Part shown: positions 33,525 to 43,240 of the stretch, piece by piece
How the letters are laid out: each line of letters starts with the position of its first letter
Position numbering within the stretch: the stretch's first letter is position 1
Assembly: GCA_034180455.1 (NCBI GenBank)
Contig: JAXFOG010000002.1
Location: 62,001-126,000, forward strand
Direction of reading: 5' to 3'
Source: JAAZPT01 sp034180455
GTDB lineage: Bacteria > Bacillota > Clostridia > Christensenellales > Aristaeellaceae
Length of the DNA: 64,000 nt
Translations under genes and position numbers: made by a program
Notes under the pieces: generated by a model
Databases searched by the model: none
What the model saw: only the letters and a program-made list of their open reading frames with translations
Told to the model about the DNA's origin: nothing

Positions 33525-35204
33525 TTATAGTGTCTCGGACTGCTCTACAACATGCTTGATAGCTTCTGCAGCATCTTGTGGCAATTTATCGTAGCCCTCA
33601 TCCTTTGTTTCAAGATTAGTTACATAATTCAACCTATCTTGCATACGAGCTTTCATAGCCTTTACATATTCTGCATCCTTTAGATTTGGAACAAATCCTT
33701 CTATCTCATAGATCTCTATGTCTGAGAATGGACCCCATTGCTTAAATGTAGCTTTTTCCTCAACTATATCTTCAATAAGACCTAGTGTTACTTCCTTATT
33801 AATCTTTTTGCCCATGAAGTCGCCTGTATTGATAATATAGCAGTCAACATTCTTTTTCTCTACTAAGTCTTTAAATTTGGAGTAGTCGTTTGCAAGTGGA
33901 TATGTACGGAATGGGTTTGCATATGGCTCAACTACCAATGCGTTAGGATCAACACCCTTAGCTAGTCTCTCTGCATTTGTTCTCTTTGTAGCAAGAGTTG
34001 CACCCATAACTGCTGCAAGACTTGCGCCCTTTAGCTTTACTACTGGAGGCAATGTGAGATCCTTCATTATCCAGAATATAGCCTTGATAGGTGAATCAAA
34101 CTTGTCTACTCTGTTAGGACTCCAAATCTTGCTCTTGATTGCTCTACCATTTCCGTTTCTAAGGTCTTCAGTTACTATTTGTACCTTGCCAAACTCGTCC
34201 ATTGTAGCAGAGCAGTTCTGAACAGTAAGCAGATATTTATTATCCTTGCAGCCTGTTGGATAGTCATTTGTCTTATCGAAGTAACTTGGCTCCAAAGCAA
34301 CTGATGAGCATGTTTCAGCATTTATTACAAATGCATCATCATGTAGAACCTTTATGCTCTTAAATTTGTTATTATGTGTAGCGTGGGTAATTGTAGATTT
34401 ACCTGAACCAGATAGACCGAATACGCCAGCAACAAATCTGCTTCCATCAGCCTTTGTGAATTCTTTTTGTCCACCATGGCAGCTTGCATAACCATTACGG
34501 TTTGCCATAGCCCATGCTAGTGTAAGAGTACCCTTCTTATGCTCACCAAAATATCTCATACCAAGTATGCATGCGCAGTTAGCTTCTGTATGGAAGTAGC
34601 TTAAGCAACTCTCAAGGCAGAAGCTCTGGTTAGGAGCACCCTTCCACTGAGGATCAGAGAAAATGTAAATATCTGGCTCGTCATAGAGCTTGCTATTCTT
34701 ATACATTTCTTCATACTTGTCGCTCTCATACTGGAAGTTAAGCATCCAGTTGTATAGAATATTCTCTTCGCCTTCAGGAATAAGCAGATGAGCTTTTACC
34801 ATAAATTCTGGATCAAGTCCGATAAATGTTTCTGCATGATACATCTTTTTATATCTTGTATCATATATACCATCCATTATGATCTTGTTAAGCTCTCCCT
34901 GATTTACGCCTGGCTTTCCAACAATACGTCTTGCTGCAGCAAAACGACCTGTGATACCACCATCGTTAAAAAGCAGTACTTTTGAACCTTGGTCAAGCCC
35001 TAGTCTTTCAGGCTCATATATTGGCATATCTGTAACTATTGTTCCAGGAGAATTTGCAGCCAGTTTATATGCCTCTCTAAGTGAAGTTACCTTTACAACA
35101 TTATTTCCGTAAAAAGCTGCCTCAATGATAGCTCTAGTAGAACTGGTAAAACCTGTCTTGCCCTTAGCAATTTCATTAACTGGATAATATGCTTTTGTAG
35201 CCAT
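33525..35204 (-). CDS. pckA: Phosphoenolpyruvate carboxykinase (ATP)
   Basis: 559 aa from the ATG at 35204 (GGAGG 5 nt upstream; in-frame codons further upstream have no ribosome site). Catalyses oxaloacetate + ATP to PEP + CO2 + ADP, or the reverse anaplerotic reaction common in anaerobes. P-loop 'GVFGLSGSGKST' (about 277), metal/substrate region 'LESCLSYFHTEANCACILGMRYFGEHKKGTLT' and the adenine side 'DRLNYV'. Longer than the E. coli enzyme (540 aa). Monogenic with its own promoter and terminator. Confidence 0.9.
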   Translation of the reverse strand: MATKAYYPVNEIAKGKTGFTSSTRAIIEAAFYGNNVVKVTSLREAYKLAANSPGTIVTDMPIYEPERLGLDQGSKVLLFNDGGITGRFAAARRIVGKPGVNQGELNKIIMDGIYDTRYKKMYHAETFIGLDPEFMVKAHLLIPEGEENILYNWMLNFQYESDKYEEMYKNSKLYDEPDIYIFSDPQWKGAPNQSFCLESCLSYFHTEANCACILGMRYFGEHKKGTLTLAWAMANRNGYASCHGGQKEFTKADGSRFVAGVFGLSGSGKSTITHATHNNKFKSIKVLHDDAFVINAETCSSVALEPSYFDKTNDYPTGCKDNKYLLTVQNCSATMDEFGKVQIVTEDLRNGNGRAIKSKIWSPNRVDKFDSPIKAIFWIMKDLTLPPVVKLKGASLAAVMGATLATKRTNAERLAKGVDPNALVVEPYANPFRTYPLANDYSKFKDLVEKKNVDCYIINTGDFMGKKINKEVTLGLIEDIVEEKATFKQWGPFSDIEIYEIEGFVPNLKDAEYVKAMKARMQDRLNYVTNLETKDEGYDKLPQDAAEAIKHVVEQSETL

Positions 35205-35268
35205 AATTGCCTCCATAATTTTAAAAATGTGTTGAAAAATTTGTTTAAAACCAATTTCCGACAAATAC

Positions 35269-35297
35269 ATTATTGCAAAAAAACAACTAAAAGTCAA
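35269..35297 (-). promoter_or_regulatory. pckA promoter
   Basis: Minus strand TTGACT (35292-35297), 17 nt, AATAAT (35269-35274), immediately after the ksgA stop. Confidence 0.65.
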
Positions 35298-35306
35298 GAA
35301 TGATTA

Positions 35307-36113
35307 TTAAATTTTTAACTTAGTTGTAAGTGCAATATAATCTTCATATTGTAGTTCTTCTGCTCTGCACTTAGGGTTTAAACCTAAGTCATCAAGGGAT
35401 TTAAGTACTTCTCCTGGATCATACCCACTTGATTTTAAAGAATTAACTAATGTTTTTCTTCTGTGCAAAAAAGCAGATTTTACTATTCTATAATATTCCT
35501 TATCAAAATCGTTATCGCTCTTATAACTATCTTTAAGCTTCATACATACAAATGCACTATCTACTTTTGGAATTGGAGAAAAATTTTCTTTTGGTACTAT
35601 TTTTTCTATTGTAACTTCATATTTATGCTTGCATAAAAGAGTTAGTGTACCGTATGAACCCTTATCTTTTACGCCTGCCGCAAGCTTTTGTGCTACCTCT
35701 AACTGTACCATACAATTGATTTCTGTGATTTTTAATTTGCTGAAAATCAATTTATGATAGATATCACTTGTTATATAGTAAGGAATATTTGCAACTACCT
35801 TTATTTCTGGAGCATCAGAAAAATACGAGTCCATATCCCATCTTAAAAAATCCTCGTTGATTAATTCAATATTATTTTTTTTATCAGCAATAAGTTTTAG
35901 ATAGGGCATAAGTGATTTGTCTATTTCTAGCGATACAAGTTTTTTTACATTATCAGCAAGCACCTCTGTAAGTGTTCCAAGACCTGCTCCTATTTCAAGC
36001 ACTGTATCATCTTTGCTTAAATCACAACAATCCAATAATGACAGTAGCATATCCCTATCCAATATAAAATTTTGCCCTAATATGCTTTTTTGGCGATTAA
36101 TATGCTTTTGCAT
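35307..36113 (-). CDS. rsmA: 16S rRNA dimethyladenosine transferase KsgA/RsmA
   Basis: 268 aa, SAM-dependent dimethylation of two adjacent adenosines in the 16S 3' loop. 'GQNFILD' (residues 13-19), SAM site 'VLEIGAGLGTLTEVL' (about 39-53), catalytic 'NIPYYIT' (about 105) and the C-terminal 'FLHRRKTLVNSL' (about 212). The start overlaps the dnaX stop by one base, a coupled pair. Confidence 0.95.
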   Translation of the reverse strand: MQKHINRQKSILGQNFILDRDMLLSLLDCCDLSKDDTVLEIGAGLGTLTEVLADNVKKLVSLEIDKSLMPYLKLIADKKNNIELINEDFLRWDMDSYFSDAPEIKVVANIPYYITSDIYHKLIFSKLKITEINCMVQLEVAQKLAAGVKDKGSYGTLTLLCKHKYEVTIEKIVPKENFSPIPKVDSAFVCMKLKDSYKSDNDFDKEYYRIVKSAFLHRRKTLVNSLKSSGYDPGEVLKSLDDLGLNPKCRAEELQYEDYIALTTKLKI

Positions 36114-37705
36114 CAGTCTTGTACCTCTAGAATATCATCAGGAATAGTCTTTCTAAGTTCTGCTTCAAAATCATCAAAGCTCTGAACATTGTCATTATTG
36201 CTTACTCTAAACTCAAAATCAATACTTTTTCCAGTTACTGTTTCAATAGCTTCTTTAACTTTTTCAACTCCATCTTGAGATTCTAATATATCTGCCAAAC
36301 ACTTATCCTTTTGGTTGAAGAATAAATAGTATCCATTATTATCTTTATGGAGTGTCTGCTTATTTAGCAATCCTTTTAAGCTTTTATCATTTATTTTTGA
36401 CTTTGCTACCTTCCATATTTCATGAGTGCTTGCATCAGGTTTTACAATAGCTATCGGCTTGTCTACACTATTAGACTCTGAATGTTTTGTATTGTTTGTT
36501 TGTGGAACACTTGTAATTCCACTTTCTAGCTCCTCTTGCCTAGCCTCGATTTTGCTTATTTTTGAGGAAATAATGTTTACTAATGCTTCTGTGACTTCTT
36601 CAGAAGCATTATTTATTATTGGCATAGATGCTTTTAGCAAAGTGCTCTCAAGAATTACTCTTGCACTAGATGACCAACGAATATCAGTTTCTGCCTTCAT
36701 AAGTAGATCTATTATGCCTACTATTCTTCCTATATCAATGCTTTTGCTTTGCTTTTTGAATCTTTTGAAATCTTCATCGCTAATTGTTTCATCAATGTTT
36801 TCAGTACACAGTTTTGCAACTAGCATATCTCTAAAGTGCTTTGAAAGCTGTTTTATGAAAACTTGAGGCTCTTTGCCATCCTGCATTAGTTTATCTATGC
36901 CCTGAAGTGTTTTTAACTGCGTTCCATCTAATATGTTTTCACTCATTGAGAATATAAAATCTCCAGAGCTTGTTCCAAGCATATTTTCTACTATTTCTTT
37001 ATTGAGCGTATCGCCAGGATTAAGTGAACCTATGCAGGTGTCCAGTATACTCCAGCCATCTCTTACCGAACCTTCAGCTGACAGAGCTATCTGCATTAGG
37101 GCGTTTTTGTCATATTTAATATCAAGGCTGTCTAAAACACCTTGCATCTTTTCGTATATAAGGCTTGTTGGTATTCTGGATAAATCAAATTTTTGGCAAC
37201 GGCTAAGTATTGTAGCTGGTATTTTCTGCTGCTCAGTTGTGGCAAGTATAAAAATAATATGCTCTGGAGGTTCTTCTAGAGTTTTAAGCAATGCATTAAA
37301 AGCAGCTGTGCTTAGCATATGTACTTCATCTATTATATATACTTTGTATTTGCTGATTTGTGGAGGATATGTGACTCTGTCAAGCAACTCTCTCATGTCG
37401 TCTACTCCATTTCTGCTTGCAGCGTCTAATTCTAGCACGTCCATGTTGGTCTCATCAAATTGTGATCTGCATGATTCGCACTCTCCACAGGGCTCGCCGT
37501 TTTGTAGATTAGTACAGTTTACAGCACTTGCCATTATTTTTGCAAGTGTAGTTTTACCTGTACCTCTAGTACCACAGAACAAATATGCGTGACCAATCTT
37601 ACCAGATAGAATCTGATTTTGTAGGGTTTTTACTATGCTATCTTGACCAAACACATCTGCGAATTTTCTTGGCCTTAGTTTTCTGTACAATGCTTGATAT
37701 GCCAT
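36113..37705 (-). CDS. dnaX: DNA polymerase III subunits gamma/tau
   Basis: 530 aa clamp-loader ATPase. 'YRKLRPRKFADVFGQD' at residues 7-22, P-loop 'GTRGTGKT' (about 46), zinc module with four Cys ('CTNLQNGEPCGECESC', about 64-79), 'DEVHMLS' (about 127) and the sensor 'SRCQKFDLSRI'. The C-terminal third is tau-like but short. Downstream partner here is ksgA, not the usual ybaB-recR, though those could be elsewhere. Confidence 0.95.
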   Translation of the reverse strand: MAYQALYRKLRPRKFADVFGQDSIVKTLQNQILSGKIGHAYLFCGTRGTGKTTLAKIMASAVNCTNLQNGEPCGECESCRSQFDETNMDVLELDAASRNGVDDMRELLDRVTYPPQISKYKVYIIDEVHMLSTAAFNALLKTLEEPPEHIIFILATTEQQKIPATILSRCQKFDLSRIPTSLIYEKMQGVLDSLDIKYDKNALMQIALSAEGSVRDGWSILDTCIGSLNPGDTLNKEIVENMLGTSSGDFIFSMSENILDGTQLKTLQGIDKLMQDGKEPQVFIKQLSKHFRDMLVAKLCTENIDETISDEDFKRFKKQSKSIDIGRIVGIIDLLMKAETDIRWSSSARVILESTLLKASMPIINNASEEVTEALVNIISSKISKIEARQEELESGITSVPQTNNTKHSESNSVDKPIAIVKPDASTHEIWKVAKSKINDKSLKGLLNKQTLHKDNNGYYLFFNQKDKCLADILESQDGVEKVKEAIETVTGKSIDFEFRVSNNDNVQSFDDFEAELRKTIPDDILEVQD

Positions 37706-37733
37706 AACTATCCCATCCTTAGTTGATAAATAT

Positions 37734-37762
37734 ATTATAATGCGAAAACTAGCTTGTGTAAA
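37734..37762 (-). promoter_or_regulatory. dnaX promoter
   Basis: Minus strand TTTACA (37757-37762), 17 nt, TATAAT (37734-37739), overlapping the divergent dacF upstream region. Confidence 0.6.
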
Positions 37763-37832
37763 CTTATGCTATTCTGTACAAGAAGTACGTTTTTTGCTAT
37801 ACTTATCAAAAATAAATCAGAGGAGATATTTT

Positions 37833-39281
37833 TTGCTGAAAAAGATAATTATTGCACTATCAATAATACTTATAATATTTAATTCCTGCGTTTATGCTGA
37901 GGAAGTAAAAGAGGTAAGGTTTATCCCGCCAAAGCTTCCAAGCGATGCAGAAGAATATGATCCAACCAAGCCTGAAAATCTCAAGCCAAATCAACTTTAC
38001 GCAAAATCAGCAATACTTATAGAGGCTGGTACAGGTCAAGTAGTATTTGAAAAAAATGCTGATGACACAATGTTCCCAGCATCTACAACCAAGATACTTA
38101 CTGTTCTTTTAGGTTTGCAAAACGGCAATCTTGACGATACTGTATATCTTTCAGAAACAGCCGCAGATGTTTCAGACGATTCATCCAGAATTCCATTGGA
38201 AGTTGGCGAAAGTATAAACTTCCGTGATCTACTATATGCAACAATGCTGCGTTCCGGAAATGAAGGAGCAAACCTTATTGCCGAGACAATTAGTGGAGAT
38301 ATGTCAAGCTTTGTGCAGCTTATGAATCAAACTGCACAAAACTTAGGGTGTACATCTACAAAATTTACAAATCCAAATGGATTACATGACGATAATCATT
38401 ATACTACTGCTCGTGATATGGCCATTATTGCTCGTGAAGCAATGAAAAACGAAGAGTTTGTAAAAATAGTAGAAGCAAAAAGCTATACATTGCCTGCAAG
38501 TAATATAAATAAGCGCAGAAAACTCACTAGCAGAATATCAGAATTTATAGTGCCTGGCGAAAAAAATGATTTCTACTATCCCTATGGCAATGGTATAAAA
38601 ACAGGATTTACTAATTCTGCAGGACATTGTTTTGTTGGAAGTGCAGAGTCTTTGGGAGTTAAGCTTATTTCTGTTGTCTTTTATACTACTCAAAATGGTA
38701 GATGGACAGACACCAAAAAGCTTATGGATTATGGGTTTTCACAGATTTCTAGCATGAGCCCACAAGAAATATATAGCGTTGATCCAATTGTACTTGAAAC
38801 TTCTGGATATTCTTTGAAGGATGAAAATTTAGGCAAGCTTGAGCTGGAACTTGTACCAGAATCTGGGCAAACAAACATGATGGTAGTTACTACCAAGAAG
38901 AATATAGACTCTATTGCAGAAGATATGCATAAGTATTCTTTAATATCTTATAGTAGAGATTTTAGAGCGCCTATAAGCAAAGGAGAAAAACTAGGTACCC
39001 TTAGCTATATCAATCCTCAAACAAATGAAATGGCAACTTATGCTCTAGTTGCTAAAAGAGAGATTGCTGCCAGAGAATCAGCTCCACTTTCTTTGTCACA
39101 GATTGAAGAGCAGACTTATGCAGATCCAAATTTCTTTCCAAATATCAGTATTGAGCTTTTTGTATATTGGCTAATTCCACCTATAATTTTATATATTATC
39201 ATTACAGTTATATCAAAAATTATTTCTTCATATAAGAGAAATAAGACTGTTAAAATAAAGAACAAAAGCAGAAGATATTAA
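37833..39281 (+). CDS. D-alanyl-D-alanine carboxypeptidase (DacF-like, S11)
   Basis: 482 aa from TTG 37833 (AGGAG 7 nt upstream; gives LLKKIIIALSI..., a clean signal peptide cut near YAEE). Trims the terminal D-Ala of wall pentapeptides. Active-site motifs SxxK 'PASTTKILT' (about 88), SxN 'RSGNEGANL' (about 148) and KTG 'IKTGFTNSAGH' (about 255). A C-terminal beta domain is followed by a TM helix ('YWLIPPIILYIIITVI', about 450-470) and a basic tail. TGTACA-17-TATACT at 37775-37803 is a possible promoter. Confidence 0.9.
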   Translation: MLKKIIIALSIILIIFNSCVYAEEVKEVRFIPPKLPSDAEEYDPTKPENLKPNQLYAKSAILIEAGTGQVVFEKNADDTMFPASTTKILTVLLGLQNGNLDDTVYLSETAADVSDDSSRIPLEVGESINFRDLLYATMLRSGNEGANLIAETISGDMSSFVQLMNQTAQNLGCTSTKFTNPNGLHDDNHYTTARDMAIIAREAMKNEEFVKIVEAKSYTLPASNINKRRKLTSRISEFIVPGEKNDFYYPYGNGIKTGFTNSAGHCFVGSAESLGVKLISVVFYTTQNGRWTDTKKLMDYGFSQISSMSPQEIYSVDPIVLETSGYSLKDENLGKLELELVPESGQTNMMVVTTKKNIDSIAEDMHKYSLISYSRDFRAPISKGEKLGTLSYINPQTNEMATYALVAKREIAARESAPLSLSQIEEQTYADPNFFPNISIELFVYWLIPPIILYIIITVISKIISSYKRNKTVKIKNKSRRY

Positions 39282-39339
39282 CAATTTATACTTTTTGAAG
39301 TATAATATAATAAATAAATACAAATAAAGGGGTAAATAT

Positions 39340-41127
39340 ATGTACTACGATAATAAAGCTTGGATTGGCACAGGAGAATATAAAGCATATTTGTTGCCAA
39401 AAATGGCCAATCGCCATGGACTCATTGCTGGCGCCACTGGAACAGGAAAAACCGTTACACTTAAAGTTATGGCAGAAGCCTTTTCAGATATGGGTGTTCC
39501 TTGCTTTGTGAGCGATGTAAAAGGTGATCTTGCTGGAATGGTAAAACCTGGTGAATATAATGATGCGATTAAAAAGCGTTTGGAATCCTGTGATGTTCAG
39601 AACTTTGAATTTAGACCATATCCTACAATATTCTGGGATGTATATGGTGAAAAGGGCCATCCCATTAGAGCTACTATAAGCGAAATGGGTCCGTTGTTAA
39701 TATCAAGAATGCTTAGGCTTAATGAAACTCAAAGTGGAGTGCTCAATATTTTGTTCAGAATAGCTGATGATGAGGGTATGCTTTTGCTTGATATTAAAGA
39801 TTTAAAGGCAATGCTATCATACATCGGAGAAAATGCTAAAAACTATACATTTAAATATGGAAATATTAGTTCTGCTAGCGTAGGAGCTATACAAAGGGCA
39901 ATAGGGATACTGGAAGATCAGGGTGGAGAGCACTTCTTTGGAGAACCTGCTTTTAATATTAATGATTGGCTACAAACTGACCAAAATGGTAGAGGTGCTA
40001 TAAATATTTTAAGCGCAGAGAAACTATTTATGCAGCCTGTAATGTATTCGACTTTTTTGTTATGGCTTCTTAGTGAATTATACGAACAATTTCCCGAGAC
40101 AGGAGATCCAGAGAAGCCTAAGATGGTATTCTTCTTTGATGAAGCTCATCTTCTCTTTAATGACTGCCCAAAAGAACTTATGGATAAGATAGAGCTTATA
40201 GTTAGACTTATTCGTAGTAAGGGTATTGGAATTTACTTTATTACTCAAAATCCTGCCGATATTCCTATATCTATATTAGGACAACTTGGAAATAGAGTTC
40301 AGCACGCTTTAAGAGCGTATACACCACTTGACCAAAGAGGTGTTAAGGCAGCTGCTGACACATTTAGACCAAATCCTAAGTTTGACACAGCTGAAGCTAT
40401 TACACAACTTGGAAAAGGTGAAGCACTTATATCAATGCTAGATGAGAGTGGAGCTCCATCAGTAGTAGAGAGAGCAATAATTCTTCCTCCACAATCTTTG
40501 ATAGGCACAATAGATGATGAACTTAGATCAGAAATTATTAAAGCAAGTCCATTCTATGGAATATATGACGAAACGATAGATAGAGAGAGTGCGTATGAAC
40601 TTCTTGTTGGTAGAGTAGAGCAAGGCAAAACAGTTGTAGAGACTGTCCAGACTACATATATTCCACAGTTTAATCCATACATTAGCACTCCAAAATATCA
40701 GGGTCAACAGTACCAGCAAGCAGAACCACAATATCAGCCTGCGCAACAGCAGTCAGATCAAGTTGGTTCACAGTCTGTTCATTTTGATCCTCAAACAGGT
40801 AGATATGTGCGTGATTATGTTCAGCCAAGTATGGATCAGAATAATTATACACAAACTAGAGTTCTAACTCCAAAAGAGCAGGAAGAACTTATAAAACAAC
40901 AGAAAAAAGAAGCCATGGAACTTGCAAAGGCTGAAAAAGAACGAATCAAGGAAGAAAGACGTAAGTATATGGACGAGCTTCGCGAGGAACGCGCTCAAAG
41001 AGCCAGAAAAAATGATTCTATTCAGGGCCGTATTATAAATAGCGCTGTAAGTTCAGTAGGCAGAGAGATTGGCAGATCGCTTACTAGAGGAGTCATGGGC
41101 ATATTTAAAGGAAGTAAGAAAAAATAA
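39340..41127 (+). CDS. HerA-like ATPase, DUF853 family
   Basis: 595 aa. Walker A 'AGATGTGKT' at about residues 29-37, 'VPCFVSDVKGDLAGM' (about 53), Walker B 'MVFFFDEAHLLF' (about 265), arginine-finger region 'RVQHALRAYTPLDQRGVKAAADTFRPN' and the typical DUF853 C-terminus (Gln-rich linker, basic coiled coil, 'INSAVSSVGREIGRSLTRGVMG'). DUF853 proteins are widespread and relate to HerA/FtsK-type motors; a specific role is not known. AAAGGGG upstream of the ATG. Confidence 0.85.
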   Translation: MYYDNKAWIGTGEYKAYLLPKMANRHGLIAGATGTGKTVTLKVMAEAFSDMGVPCFVSDVKGDLAGMVKPGEYNDAIKKRLESCDVQNFEFRPYPTIFWDVYGEKGHPIRATISEMGPLLISRMLRLNETQSGVLNILFRIADDEGMLLLDIKDLKAMLSYIGENAKNYTFKYGNISSASVGAIQRAIGILEDQGGEHFFGEPAFNINDWLQTDQNGRGAINILSAEKLFMQPVMYSTFLLWLLSELYEQFPETGDPEKPKMVFFFDEAHLLFNDCPKELMDKIELIVRLIRSKGIGIYFITQNPADIPISILGQLGNRVQHALRAYTPLDQRGVKAAADTFRPNPKFDTAEAITQLGKGEALISMLDESGAPSVVERAIILPPQSLIGTIDDELRSEIIKASPFYGIYDETIDRESAYELLVGRVEQGKTVVETVQTTYIPQFNPYISTPKYQGQQYQQAEPQYQPAQQQSDQVGSQSVHFDPQTGRYVRDYVQPSMDQNNYTQTRVLTPKEQEELIKQQKKEAMELAKAEKERIKEERRKYMDELREERAQRARKNDSIQGRIINSAVSSVGREIGRSLTRGVMGIFKGSKKK

Positions 41128-41140
41128 CGGAGATGATATT

Positions 41141-42094
41141 ATGGCTAGATTCAGCGGTAGTATTACAGATGTAAAAGGTATAAAAGTAGGTCAAGCTCAG
41201 AATCAAGCAGCATTAACAGGAGTGACCGTAGTACGAGCAGGAGACGAAGGAGCCGTACTTGGAGTTGACGTAAGAGGTGCTGCACCAGGTACAAGGGAGA
41301 CTGATTTGGCTAGACCTGGCAACCTTGTAAAAAGAGCAAACGCTGTTGCTCTTTGTGGTGGATCTGCATTCGGATTGGCTGCTGCAGATGGCGTAATGAG
41401 ATATCTTGAATCAATAAACGTTGGCCTTGATATGGGAGCATGTCATGTTCCAATTGTTCCAGCAGCAGTATTATTTGATCTAGGTGTCGGCGATCCTAAG
41501 GCTTGGCCTGATGCTAAAATGGGAGAAGAAGCTTGTCGGAATGCAAACACCGATGTAAAAGAAGGCCGAGTAGGCGCAGGCTGTGGTGCTATAATTGCAA
41601 AACTAGTTCCAGGCTCAACTCCTTGTAATGGGGGAGTGGGCACAGCTTCAATAAAGCTTAGTAACGGTGTAACAGTAGGGGCTATTGCAGCAGTTAATGC
41701 AGTAGGCGATGTATATCATCCTCATAGTTCAGAGGTGGTGGCTTGTGCAAGCCTTGCCGATGGTACAAAGGTAACAGCCATGGATTTGCTTTATGGAAGC
41801 GCTCCAACAGTAGATTTGCCAAAAATAAGTGGAATTGGGCAAAATACTACAATAGCCGTAATAGCAACCGATGCAAAACTCAGCAAAGAACAAGCGAACA
41901 GACTAGCTACAGTAGCACATGATGGAATAGCAAGAGTAATTATTCCAGCGCATACTCAGCTAGATGGAGATACAATATTTGCACTTGCAACAGGTAGAGT
42001 AGATAATGATTTTAATTTTATACAAATATGCATGGCAGCAAGCGAGGTAATGGCAAGAGCCATCTACAATGGCTCAATTGCAGCAAATAAATGA
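41141..42094 (+). CDS. P1-family (DmpA/S58) aminopeptidase
   Basis: 317 aa from the ATG at 41141 with CGGAGATG upstream; frames opening earlier overlap the preceding gene. Self-processing Ntn-hydrolase family of beta-aminopeptidases and relatives. Hallmarks are 'DVRGAAPGTRETDL' (about 44), 'LCGGSAFGLAAADGVM' (about 75) and 'GGVGTASIKLSNG' (about 165), where the chain would self-cleave before the nucleophilic residue (here the T after G). 14 nt after the DUF853 gene, overlapping acpS by ATGA. Confidence 0.85.
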   Translation: MARFSGSITDVKGIKVGQAQNQAALTGVTVVRAGDEGAVLGVDVRGAAPGTRETDLARPGNLVKRANAVALCGGSAFGLAAADGVMRYLESINVGLDMGACHVPIVPAAVLFDLGVGDPKAWPDAKMGEEACRNANTDVKEGRVGAGCGAIIAKLVPGSTPCNGGVGTASIKLSNGVTVGAIAAVNAVGDVYHPHSSEVVACASLADGTKVTAMDLLYGSAPTVDLPKISGIGQNTTIAVIATDAKLSKEQANRLATVAHDGIARVIIPAHTQLDGDTIFALATGRVDNDFNFIQICMAASEVMARAIYNGSIAANK

Positions 42095-42450
42095 TAGGCA
42101 TAGGGGTAGACATATATTCCATCAGTAAATTTGCTAGAATTTTTAAAGAAGAATTTGCAAATAAATATTTTACTGATAGTGAAAAATCATATTTACGAGG
42201 GAAAAACAGCTCTTACTTTCAGAGCGCATGTGGAATATTCTGTGCAAAAGAAGCTTTTTTTAAAGCCCTTGGCAGTGGAATAGCATATCCTATGAAAGAA
42301 ATATCGGTAGAACACGATGATCTTGGGAAACCCTACTTCAAGGTAATAGGAAGCATAAACTCTAGATTGAATGAGCTTCAAGCAAAGGCAATACACTTAT
42401 CAATTAGCCATGATGAAGATAATGTAGTTGCTTTTGCAATAATAGAATAA
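42091..42450 (+). CDS. acpS: Holo-acyl-carrier-protein synthase
   Basis: 119 aa. 'GIGVDIYSISKF' (residues 2-13) with the Mg-binding Asp, and 'CAKEAFFKALGSGI' (about 51) with the Glu/Lys pair: AcpS transfers phosphopantetheine from CoA to ACP. Starts inside the peptidase stop codon (ATGA), so co-translated. Confidence 0.92.
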   Translation: MIGIGVDIYSISKFARIFKEEFANKYFTDSEKSYLRGKNSSYFQSACGIFCAKEAFFKALGSGIAYPMKEISVEHDDLGKPYFKVIGSINSRLNELQAKAIHLSISHDEDNVVAFAIIE

Positions 42451-42476
42451 GCGAGCAAACGCTCGCTTATTCTATT
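42441..42476. terminator. Bidirectional 16-bp terminator
   Basis: AATAGAATAAGCGAGC (42441-42456) / complement (42461-42476), overlapping the acpS stop codon. It lies between convergent acpS and barstar. Confidence 0.8.
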
Positions 42477-42485
42477 GATATTGAT

Positions 42486-42758
42486 TTATAGCTCATAATC
42501 ATCAACGAAACACTTAAAATTATCGTCTTCGTCTTGTAAGTATTCAAACATATCTAGCATTGCATTAACATCATCAGCATATTTTCCGTCTATATCGCTT
42601 ATTCCATAAATTCTTATTTCTATATCGCTAATGTATGTAGAAAGCATATCATATAGTGCATCAAGATTTTTACCATAGTATTCTGGAAAATTTAATTCTC
42701 TAGCAATATATTCATGAATATCATTTATATTTTTAAAATCATTTAGATTTATAGTCAT
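42486..42758 (-). CDS. Barstar-family ribonuclease inhibitor
   Basis: 90 aa, barstar-fold. 'DFKNINDIHEYIARELNFPEYYGKNLDALYDML' with the conserved 'YYGKNLDALYD' (about 27-37), which in barstar plugs the RNase active site, and an acidic surface. Overlaps the start of the cognate RNase stop by ATGA, the classic toxin-immunity arrangement. Confidence 0.88.
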   Translation of the reverse strand: MTINLNDFKNINDIHEYIARELNFPEYYGKNLDALYDMLSTYISDIEIRIYGISDIDGKYADDVNAMLDMFEYLQDEDDNFKCFVDDYEL

Positions 42759-43240
42759 TTTTTCCCACCTTCATCATAAAGCAACTCAAATGTATTGTAA
42801 TGATCATCTGTATAGTATATTAAGCCATCATTACTAAATACTATTCTTTTAGCATTTCTTTTTTTCCCATCGTAATTAATATCTGCCTCATAGTATTTTC
42901 TTCCTTGTTTTTTTTCGAGCTTTCCTTCAAAATTTCCGAATTTATCGCCACCTATACTCATAAGTGGAGCCACATCTCCAAGATAATTTTTTTCGGGATC
43001 CCAGCCTAATGATTTTGCCTTATCTTTTGTAATATAGTTCTTTGGAAGTTTATGATATTCATATATATATTGAGCTACATCATCTACTGAGGTATAAACT
43101 CCGTTTTCCAATAAAGTATGAGATTCTACATTGGAACTACCACTGAACATACCTCCATCTCTGCCTACTCCTAGATATGAAAATATCAATACTGCAGCTA
43201 TAAAGCTAATTACTATGCTTATCGGGCTTCGCTTCTTCAT
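42755..43240 (-). CDS. Secreted or membrane-tethered barnase-like ribonuclease
   Basis: 161 aa from the ATG at 43240 (AAGGAG 7 nt upstream). N-terminal basic-hydrophobic signal/anchor (residues 1-25, KKRSPISIVISF...). The mature part matches guanyl-specific RNase N1/barnase: 'VAQYIYEYHKLPKNYITKDKAKSLGWDP', the Glu in 'YYEADI', the Arg in 'AKRIVFSNDG' and the His in 'YYTDDHYNTFEL', the expected catalytic trio. Overlaps the end of mfd by 35 nt and is followed by its barstar. Likely exported against competitors or for RNA scavenging. Confidence 0.88.
   Translation of the reverse strand: MKKRSPISIVISFIAAVLIFSYLGVGRDGGMFSGSSNVESHTLLENGVYTSVDDVAQYIYEYHKLPKNYITKDKAKSLGWDPEKNYLGDVAPLMSIGGDKFGNFEGKLEKKQGRKYYEADINYDGKKRNAKRIVFSNDGLIYYTDDHYNTFELLYDEGGKK

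Noticed and set aside
36113..37705. Programmed frameshift in dnaX producing gamma
   Set aside because: No A6-7 slip followed by a hairpin was seen in the middle of the gene.
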